Shown here piece by piece: positions 49,501 to 59,500 of a stretch of DNA of 64,000 nucleotides. A model generated the notes under the pieces. That model was given only the letters and a program-made list of their open reading frames with translations, ran no database searches and was not told where the DNA came from. Within the stretch, counting starts at the first letter, position 1. Each line of letters begins with the position of its first letter. This DNA is from Apus apus (Eukaryota; Chordata; Aves; Apodiformes; Apodidae), in assembly GCF_020740795.1 (NCBI RefSeq), contig NC_067300.1:1860001-1924000 (forward strand), in the 5' to 3' direction. Made by a program: the position numbers and the translations under genes.

Positions 49501-50388
49501 CCTTTTTACTACCACTCTGAGGATTTCTGAGCAAACAGCCTCTGGTCATGTCAACATTTCGGTTAGTGATTGGTTGTTTTCTTTTTGCCTGATGTTTCAG
49601 TAAGAGGCAGAGCCTCCAAGCTGCCTTCTGCAGAGCTGTCTTCCAGGATGGGAGCCTCCCGAGGCTCTTTGTAGTGAATGTGGACACAAAGAATTCACAT
49701 AACTCTGCTGATATGACCTTGTGTTACTTTAGGTGTTATCATGGCTTTCCACTGAAATTGCCAGCATTTGAGCCTTTTGCTGTTTTCCTTGTTTCCAAAC
49801 AGGAAATTAAGTGTGCTCGCATGGTGAGTGCACGTGCTCTTTTGGCAGCAATGTGGTCATGTAGGGAGAGATTATTTTCACCCTCTTTTAGACATTTATC
49901 TTCAGGTTGTGTGACAAGTTCCAGAGAGCCCACGTGGCTACTTGGAGGAGACAGCTGGTAAAGTGAGAGGTGTGCATTGGGTGGATAAGCCCCCCTGGGG
50001 AGCCTGATTGGACTATTCATGTTCCTTCTAGATGCAGCTTCAATACTTGTTAATATAATGGGGAAAGTGAAGAGTCGATGGGGGAGAGATCACTTTGCAC
50101 TGGACTTAAGTTTAAGAGCAGTTAAGAAAGTATGTCTGCATAGTAGTCATGGCAACTGAGCTCCTGCAAGCTGAGTTATGTTAATAGTTTTAGGGATGGT
50201 ATAGGCAGTCAAGCAATCATTAATTCTTTACTGATCAGGTGATGAGTCAGAGCAGGGCTGAGTACTCAAGACACTCGAAGGCATGGAAGATTGCCCAACC
50301 CATCATGAGGCAATGACAGTATAGCAAGTCTGCAGCACAGAGAGGTCCTGCCTTTGGAAGACTCATCTCTCTTTGCTTTGTCTTTCAG

Positions 50389-50462
50389 AAATGTAGATGA
50401 CAGCTGCTGTCTTTGAAGGACTCGCACCCATCTGACCCTGCGCAGCGCCTCTGGTTGCTACC
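50389..50462 (+). promoter_or_regulatory. 5' UTR part of first coding exon with two upstream ORFs
   Basis: The exon starts after TGTCTTTCAG (AG at 50387-50388). Its third base begins ATGTAG (50391-50396), a start codon directly followed by a stop. The next codon is another ATG (50397) opening a 12-codon frame that ends with TGA at 50433-50435, 27 bases before the main start. Start-stop elements and short uORFs are known to hold back scanning ribosomes, so translational control is likely but unproven. Confidence 0.55.
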
Positions 50463-50526
50463 ATGATCTTCTGCATGCTACTGTTGGCCTCACTGCCTGA
50501 GCCATCTGGTGCCGAAGTCAACCCTG
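50463..50526 (+). CDS. DDR-like coding exon 1: signal peptide
   Basis: Start ATG in good context (ACC before it, A at -3). Codes for residues 1-21 plus one base: a short hydrophobic run [10 protein letters not shown], a likely cleavage site near Gly16-Ala17, then EVNP, which corresponds to QVNP of DDR2. Ends at the donor G/GTAGGG. The hydrophobic core is rather short for a signal peptide. Confidence 0.82.
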
Positions 50527-53500
50527 GTAGGGAGCTGCCAGGCTGGGAGAAGACTTTATCTCCCACCTTTCCTGTGTTTTTTCTGAGCCTTTCTTTGCCC
50601 CCTCGTGGTGAATGCCTACAAACATAATGAATTCAAGTAAACATAATCACTCACATAGTCCCTGAATGTCCTCCTCTGGACTGAGTTGGCCAGTCTTACT
50701 TGACAGCTGTACTGGACTGAAACACTTCTCCTGACAGTCCCAGGATGGCTCAGGCATGTGGATATACCCCCTTCTCTGCCCACCCAGAGGGTTTGTGGTC
50801 TCAGGCCTCTCTTGAGCTCTGATTATCTCTTTATCAGTTTGACCACGTGTCCTGCAGAGCAAACCTGGCTCTAGGCTGGCTCAGAGATACCGTGCTCACT
50901 GTGGAAAGCAAGTTACCAGTTAGCAAAGCATAAGCCACAGCTCTCCAGCCATTAAGAGGTTCTGGAGAGTGAGGTGTGGAAGGAAAGGTGGAAAAACCTG
51001 GCTGAAACCAGGACATTGGCACAAGTGTAGGGTGGAGATAGGGATATGAGCCTACGAGTCCCTGTGGAGAGCATGACATCTTATCCTACAGCATTTGGCA
51101 AGTTATAGTCATGATGGAAATGAGGAAAGTAATGGTCTGTAATGTACTGCAAAAATCCCTGTAATGAGGTGGTTTGAGCTGGAGACAGTCTGTGAAATAA
51201 ACGAGTCTAATGCTTTTCCAGCTTGGCTGAAGGTGTGGTGAGGCAGCAGTGCTACCCTCAGGGCTTTCATCTTCTCTGCTGGGTCTGGCTGTGCTTGTTG
51301 GAGCCCTCTGACTGTGTCTGGCTCTGCCCCTGCTCTGTGGATCTTTGCAGAGGGTTGAGGTGGTGCTGCAACCAGCCAGAAGTGAAGCAGTGCCTCTAGG
51401 GGTGCTCAGCAGGCACTGCTGTGCTCCCTGTTACCAGCCATGCACCTCCCAGCATGTCCCACTTTGAACTGGCGTAGCCGTCTGGTTCTGATGATTAGAA
51501 CTAGAGGAAGAAGAGGGAAGGTGGCAGCAAGGTCAATCACATGTAGATCCCTTGTGGTGTCACACCAGAAGGTGCAGGAATAGCTTCCTCACCACCAGGT
51601 CCTGGGAGGTGGGGTCTCTCTGAGCTGTGGTCCCAGCCTCCTGCCATCTTTTTCCACCAAGAAATATCTCAGGTAATTATTTGACTGGTGGTTGGTTGTT
51701 CTGCATGGTGGTGACAACAAGGTGGGTTTCATGCCTCTCATTTTTTCATGTAGCTTCTGATCCTGGTGAACAGCTTTATCTAGGTTTGGTGACAGTTGTC
51801 AGATACAGAAGTGAGGAAGAGACCCAAGGCTGTGCCCTCGCTGAGGGACAGGCAGGCAGAACTGCAGGTCTGGCAGCAGGCAGCATAGCTCTGAGGGTGC
51901 CAGCCAACACACATGCCACTCCAGAGTGACTGGAGCATCTGCTGGCACTTTTCTGTGTCACTGCAGACAGGGGAGGAGCTGGGGCTGTTGTGGTGGGGCT
52001 GCTGAGAGCTTGGAGGACAAAGGCCAAAAATCTATAGGATCTCAATAACTTGCTTTTTAATCTGCTGTTGATGTCAGTCTGACAAAAATATCTTGCCTGG
52101 TTTGGATACTGAGCCTTAATGAATACATTAAGGGTTTGAGTTTTCTGAAACGTCTTTAATACTCCCCAAGATGTGTTAAAAATCTTGTGTCAGGGGAGAG
52201 AGCTTGGCCAGCTTGGATTTGTAAACTACATCTGCACTTTCTTTGGTGGGTTGAGTTTGTAGAGCTCCGTGGCTTGAGCCAGTTGTGTTTGTGCTCCCTG
52301 GAGGCACCAAGTGTGAGAGTCTTCTCATGCCTGCTCCACTTGAGGCTGGGGGCAGGGAACAGAGCAGGAGGGGCAGTGTGGATGGTCCAATGTAAGCTGT
52401 AATCAGCAGTGACAGGGCAGAGCAGATGTTTCCATAAGCTGGTCTAGTAATCTGTAATAGAAGCTGTTTAACTTCTCACTTGTTACTGGACTGGTGAAAA
52501 TAATAATTGTCCCTGTTTGGATGCAAGTCGAGCAGCCGGTTTATTCCAGAAGAAAGAAAATATTTAATGAATGCTTCCTTTCTCATTATTGATAAGTCAT
52601 TTTTCATTGTGAAATAGGTCTATGCAACCAATAACACTGGTATGTTGCATGTTCTTAAAATGTTCCTTTGTCAAGTTTTGCCTTGCCAGGACTCTGCTGA
52701 GCCGTTCTGGCTGGGAGTATATTTCATTACTTAGAATTTCAGTTTCTGGTAATTATGAAGTATTTAATCCTTTGCATTCTCTATTTTATTATTACCATGT
52801 TTATTCCCTAGGCACGATAGCCTTTTAATTAAAGCTGTCTGGTGGTTTGGTACTGAAGTGGGGCTGATCTTTTGCCTTGCCTTTGTCCCCATGCTCAGCT
52901 ATCTGCCGTTACCCTTTGGGAATGCACGAGGGGACGATCCGAGATGAGGACATCACAGCTTCCAGCCAGTGGTACGACTCCACAGGACCCCAGTATGCAC
53001 GGTAGGTTAGTCCCTGACAAAAAAATACAATCCTTTTTTTCATCTAGTTATCCAATATGTGATTGAGGAAGAAGTTCCCTTCAAGAAACCTTCAAGAACT
53101 TGTTTCCTGCTTCCATATTACATTTAACTCGTGAACAGTGAAAGGCCAAGAGGCAGTGGTCATGGTCAGAAGCTGTAATACAGGAAGTTCAGATACAATA
53201 TTAAGAAAAACAAATCCTTCCCCATGAAAATGAAGGCATGGACAGGTACCCAGAGAGGTGGTGGTGTCTCAGTGTCTGGAGATTTTCAGGGCTTGGTTGT
53301 ACAAGGCCTTCAGCAACACACTGTAGCTTTGGAGTTAGCCCTGCTGTGAGCAGGAGATGGGACTAGAGACTTCCCAGAGGTTCCTGCCAACCCTCATCTT
53401 CCTCTAGTCTGTGAATAAATCTGATAGATTTGTGACTTACATGTCAGCTAGAGGCAGCGCTCCCGGGATCCTTGTTGAGTGCTTTCAACTGAATCATAGG

Positions 53501-56500
53501 AAGTCATTTATGAGGATGAACTTTTCAACAGCATCCTATTGAGGAAATGGGCTGTGTCCACTTGGTCTCAAAAACCTGGAAACCACGGACTTAAGGAATT
53601 GTTAGAAAGCAGCTAAAGGATTTTTCTTTCAATATGGAGCAGTCCTGCAGCCTCTCATGAGCCTGGCTTTCCACTTTTTTCTAATTATGTTTCTCTCAAA
53701 GCTACTAACTGATGAATTGCAAAATACTTACAAATATGTTACAAATTTAGTGGTGTTTGTGGTGATATAAAACGTTTCTACAGTTTTGGTGCAAGTCAGG
53801 TATGATTTTCAGGTTAACTATGATACCTACATTTTTATGATGAATTTGTGCAGTCCAGAATGATGAAACTCTGCTAGTGCTTCATTTATTTATTTTTTTC
53901 TTTGCTAGAGCAAAGATGCAAAATGTTGTATGTTTTTAATGGAGTTGGAACAAGCCTGTGAGGGTCTGAAAACTGGGAGATACATTTTGTTCTCCAAGGT
54001 ATGGCTTGTCTCCAGTTCTGCAAATACTTCAGGCATCAACTTACAATCTGTTACCATCATCTCTTTGTTAGGGCAGCTGGATGTCCACAGGGTGAAGACC
54101 CAAAGGCACCCTCTAGCTTCATTTTGTTAGAGGACATAGTTGCCCTGTGCAGATGTCTGTTCCTGTCATTACGCAGTCACTCTCCCTGCCTTTCTTACAA
54201 CTTCTTTTAGCAAGTCTTGTATGAACAGCTGACCAACCTGAGGCAAAAATCCTCTCCAGCCTGTGCCTTGACCTTCTGTGTCTCCTTCTAGGTGCTGCCT
54301 TTGATGTGTGGGGGTTGGCACTCGTGGGTCCCACCAGAGACAGAATAGCTGTCCAGAAGACAGAGGCACTCAGCTGTTGGCTAAGAAACCCCTGTTGCTG
54401 AGAAGTCCACATGGTGTTTTTTGTGCCTAGATACATTTTTCAAATTTAAGACTCTCACCACCTTGTGACTTGCAGAGCTGAGCCTGCAGAAGCCCAGGTG
54501 AAGCTGTGCTTCCTTTAGTGGCTCCACCTGCTGATGGCTACAGTGCTCTGCTCCATCTCCAAGGATGGAAGCCTTAATCTCTGCAGCTGGTGCCACAATA
54601 CTCAGCTTTGAAGCAGAGACCTTCACATACACCTAGCAGTGTCCTGCACAGGCAACGCTGCTGAATGAGGGAAAAGTGAAAGATAAATTGAGATGAGCCA
54701 GAATAATCTGTAGCTGGGCAGAGCTTTTCCTTCTGAAATGTATTTTTAAGATAGTTCCTCTTTGTGCTTGTAAGAGCTGTAGGAAATGGTCAAGCAGAGC
54801 TTCAAGCCTTACTGTGTGGGGTTTAGGAGAAGTAAGTGTGTACTTAATAGGAAGGTGCTAAAAAGCATGCAGTTTGCAGTTACCTACCCACATAGCATAG
54901 TTGTTTCCAATCAACATGAAAGTGTCTGGGAAATAAAAAAATTACTTCTAAGAGTTAAAGAAAGGTATCTGAAACTGAGGGGGTTCTGAACAGGACAAAC
55001 TAGCTGCAGGCCTCTGGTGAGTCTCAGCTGACCATCACCCCAAAGGGGAGAGCTATTTGGTAGACAGCTGTCAGGTCTCACTTGCTGCTTTGGCTTCTTC
55101 CTCCCAATTCTCAAAGCTTCAAGGTGTTCCCTCAGTCACTGGAAAGGATGAATTCTTGGAAGTGACATTTTTTTTCATGTGTGTGTTTTTTTTTCCCCTC
55201 AGGTTACAAAGGGAAGAGGGGGACGGAGCCTGGTGCCCAGCCGGCTTGTTGGAACCAAAAGATGTACAGTTCCTTCAAATTGACCTGCACAAGCTCTTTT
55301 TCATCACCCTGATTGGGACCCAGGGCCGACATGCCCGTGCCACCGGCAAGGAATACGCCCGTGCCTACCGGATTGACTACAGCCGCAACGGGGAGCGCTG
55401 GATCTCCTGGAAGGATCGTCAGGGCAGGAAGGTGAGTGCAGTGGGACTCATGGAGCACACAAATCAACTCCGAGAACTAGACTGTAGAGGGCACGTCCTC
55501 TACAGCCTGCCTGGTGCATTGCACTTCATCCTGGCTCTTCTCTGTCAAGAGTCCTCTGCCTTAGTCCTATGTTTGCTGTTGGGCTATTGTTCCCCTGACC
55601 TGGTGTCCCAAATCTCAGCCAAACTGTGGCTCTTCACTACCTTTCTGTCCATCTTCAAAACACCATGTGAATGTCCTTCTGCCAGCCAGACCCTTGCTTC
55701 TAAATTGGAAGCTGCAAAGCAGATGCCTGGTTTGTGATAAAAAAAGGGAGGGAGTGGTAGGGAATGGAGATGAGATGCTGGGTGTCTGATAGTGGTGTTT
55801 GATGGTAGGGAGCAGTGAGGAGGAAGAAGGTTAGAGGGTAGGAAATGTGCTGAGCACACACACTCAGAGGCTTCCCCCCTCACCACCATTGAGTTCTGCT
55901 GTCTCCAGCTCTGAGCACACAGCTCAGTGCTGGCTGTGCTCTGGCCATGTTCATAAGCTCTTATTAAACTTCCTGGGAAGGAATCCCCTTCTCTCATCTG
56001 CAGCTCATCTGACTTGATCACCCTGCCTTCTGGCTGGCTTGTGGAGTCTGATGAAGAACTAAGACCCATAGGTCCTGGGTGTGGTGATGCTTTCTAGCCC
56101 TGGGGTTCTTTGGAAGGCTCAGTGGGGCCTGCATTGCAGTGTTAGGTAATAGCTTCCATCTTGTCATTTAACTGTTTGCTCACTCAGACCTTTGATCTGC
56201 TGTTTGGCCATTACTGTTATATTGCCCATCCCTCCAGTTTTTGTGTCTGCTGCAAACACTGTGTTTGCAGGATGGGAGGGGAATTTTAAACTCCCTGGGC
56301 CTAACCGTTCTTGGTTGGTACTTCCTCAGCTGAAGTCTGTCCATATCTGGAGTCCTATCAGAATTCAGTTGGTTATGTGACCACAAGCAGCTAAATGCTT
56401 CTCGTCTCCCACCCCAGTCCTGAGCAGAGCAGTGCTCTCAGTCTCTCAGGGCTGTCTTAGTGTCAGGTGGATTTAGGATGGGTCAGGTTTTGCAGGATCT

Positions 56501-59500
56501 CCCTCTTGGTCCATAACAAAGTAATGACCATGTATCCAGCTGTGCAAGAGATATAAATTGATCCATCCTCTGTTCTATATGTGGAAGTCCACATGGATTC
56601 CATCAGTGTGTGTACGTGTTCCCCATCACATGAGACCAAGAAGTTTTCTCTGCTGGTATTCTTAGAGAAGATGATTTTGCTCTTGTGCTCCTGCTGTTCT
56701 GGACATAACATAAACAATGGGGTGCAATTCCTGCTATTTCAGCTCCTCTATGATGACCTTCCATGAAACATTTTTCAAAAGGTGTTGCTGGTATCTGTTA
56801 GTGAATCCATATTTCAGAAGCATTCTGCTGTCTGGCCACATGATTTGGTAAAAACATCCTGTAAAGTCATTCAAGCCTTGGAATGAGGTCCAGATGGAGG
56901 TGCAAGATCTTAATCGACTTATTTGTATGCATTAGGAAGGTCTCTGCAGTTGATAGATGCCCAGTCACTGAAATTTGAGAGTGTGACCCTGTGAGCCCAC
57001 CTTGGCATGTCTGTCCAAAGAGATCACACAAATGGCTTCAGGTAAAAAAAACCCCAACAGACCCCTTCACCAGATGTTGGGTCACCAGACATGTAGCACA
57101 TCCTGCTGCTCACTACAAAACTCACCCCCAGCTTTAATTTAGTCAGTGAAGGCCAAGGGTGAAGTTGTCCCCTTGTCTCTGACCCCAGCTGAGGGTGGTA
57201 CTCTCCACTGGCACTTGTGTTGTGTGGTGCAGCCCTGTTGAGTCCTGCTCCCCCATTGACCTCTGGTATCAGCCAGCTGCAGCTGTTTGCCACCAGCATC
57301 AATGTTGGGAACGCTGGCATCAGTAGTGGCCAGGACTGGAAGCTGGTGCTGACTTTCTTCCATGTACAACATTCTTTGGGGTTTTTGACCCTGAGAGAGA
57401 CTGTGCTCAATAGCAGCAACCCCACCTTGTGGAGGTGATATGAAAAGTGCATCTTCTCTTTTGCTCCTCAGGGGATACCTGTACAGGACAGGCAAAAATG
57501 TCAGCTCTTCATCTACAGAGCTGGTGCAAAGGTATCTTAAGGAATGGCTGAAGGTTTTTTCCTTTTACTCTGTCCAGCTCTTTGACCATGTAGGATGTTT
57601 TGGCTTGACATACCTGCCTCCCCCAGGATTCACTAACTCCAGAGGGATCTGTTCAACTCCTTTATGAAGATGTGGGGTGTTCTGCCATATGTTGTCTCCT
57701 CTTGGGTTTTATTTCCTATCAACCAGGTCTTGTGGAGCCAGCCTAGGTGCCTTCCAGGTCTCCTGTCTGAGGCCATCTGACACCTGAAAGGGTTAATTGC
57801 TGTCACTTGGTTCCTAAAGATTACTTATGTGTCCCTTCTTCACTGGAAGAAGTCATGTTTCTCCTAGGAAGAGAGATATTAAGAGGCCTTAGATTAAAAG
57901 CCTGTTAAGAAGCTGAAGAGGATGAGGAAGTGAGCTCACTCTTTCGCTTTCCTTCTGCTCTTTAGTCAGCTCCTGGGTCTGTGCACCTTTACTGAGCTGT
58001 GCAGCCAGGTGCAGGAAACTGTTTCACAGCTATGCTGGTGTGGTCCAGAAGACAACCAGCTCTGAGTGGCTCTTCTTCAGGGAGATTCAGTCTTTTGAGT
58101 GGCTTCCTTTTGTGGTACAATAAGGACTTCCACATCTCACTGAGCTCTTCAGCCACATTCACTCTCTGGAGATCTTCCCTGCTGCCATGAAGAGGAAGCC
58201 CACCTTTCTTCTCCCTTCTTCTCATTGGCCTCCCTTGTCTTTTGAGTTGCCTCTACATCAACAGTTGCAATCCATGTGGTCTTTTGAGTAACCTCAGGGT
58301 CTGGTTTATCCTTCTCACCAGTGGCATCTTTGAACAGGAGCCCTCAAATTTATAATTCAGACTTTTTATTTCAAAAGTCTTCTTAGTCTGTTTCCATAGG
58401 TCCATAGCCTTTAAAAAAAAATCAATCTCTTAGGCAAGTTGTGCCCACTGCTGGGGCAGTGACAGCTCCAGCTGTTCCCACACACTGTGGGCTGTTTCCA
58501 GAACTGTAAGGGGAAGGGAAGGGTGCATGTCCCTGCTGTGTCAGACTGTTGCAGCAGGATAAGGTGACTGTGAACACTTCAGTTTGAGACACCTGCCATG
58601 CAGCTCTTGCACCTTCATCCCCCAAACACCACAGCATCTCTGGAATTTTCTTGGCTCATAGGAAAAAGGCATCAGGACCCTCCACCCAGGTCACTGGTGA
58701 TAAGGGCTCAGTTACCTGCTCTCAGAGCGTACCTGGAAACTCACTTGAAGAAAGGAGGTTACATACCAGTAACTGGAGGTTTCTGCAACCTATAGTCCAC
58801 ATGTACGTTCATCTCCTACCTGCCTTTCTCCTCTTCCTCAGAATAGTGCCTGGTATGTCCAGTGCAGTGGACAGGAGGAGAAACAGCAGCACCCTGTGAG
58901 CCATGTACCAGGCAGGAGGGGAGCAGCAGCAGCTCATCCCCTGCAGATACTGCATGGGGAACCTCCCCAGTCCCATATGATAGTGTCCAAGTACACCACT
59001 GTGCAAATGGACAGCACAGGAGGGAGAAGTTGCTGGTAAGGATCTCTTCTCCAGGTGATCCAAGGCAACATCGACACATACGACGTGGTCTTGAAGGATC
59101 TTCGGCCTCCCATCATCGCGCGCTTCATCCGGGTGATCCCAGTGACCGAGATGCCCATGACTGTCTGCATGAGGGTGGAGCTCTATGGCTGTGTCTGGTA
59201 TGGTAAGTACCAATTCCTCTGCCTGGTCCTGCAAAGGAATCCATATGCAACACTGACTGGGGCTCACCTGCATCCCACGTCTGCAGAGGGAATCCCAGGC
59301 CCACGGATTCTGCTTCTGTTGGTCCACAGCATAAGTAAAAGGATCATATGGACAGAGATGGTGGAAGGCTGCTGCTGCTGTATTTCTGAGGTATATGGCC
59401 TTCTTTTTTAGATGGTTTGGCATCCTATAGCATCCCTGAAGGAGGGACAATAGCGGCTCCTGGCTTCCCCATCGTTTATCTGAATGACTCGACCTATGAT

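Larger units (their letters stand above)
22485..50388 (+). other. Large first intron of the DDR-family gene
   Basis: About 27.9 kb between the CpG-island donor and the first coding exon. Long first introns before the signal-peptide exon also occur in other DDR genes. Identified contents: T-rich runs at 23329-23349 and 23401-23413, a CA/AAAC-rich patch at 23818-23850, and CR1 pieces near 28.7, 31.6 and 43.3 kb. A CCAAT/TATA-like pair lies at 36209-36246 and an unexplained minus-strand frame at 31155-31571. Otherwise I see no exon with recognisable protein similarity. Unlisted 5' UTR exons or enhancers may be present. Confidence 0.6.

Noticed and set aside
57024..57495. Two overlapping minus-strand frames in intron 4
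   Set aside because: Both frames are open at once, neither has a domain, and the stretch sits inside a well-defined intron.
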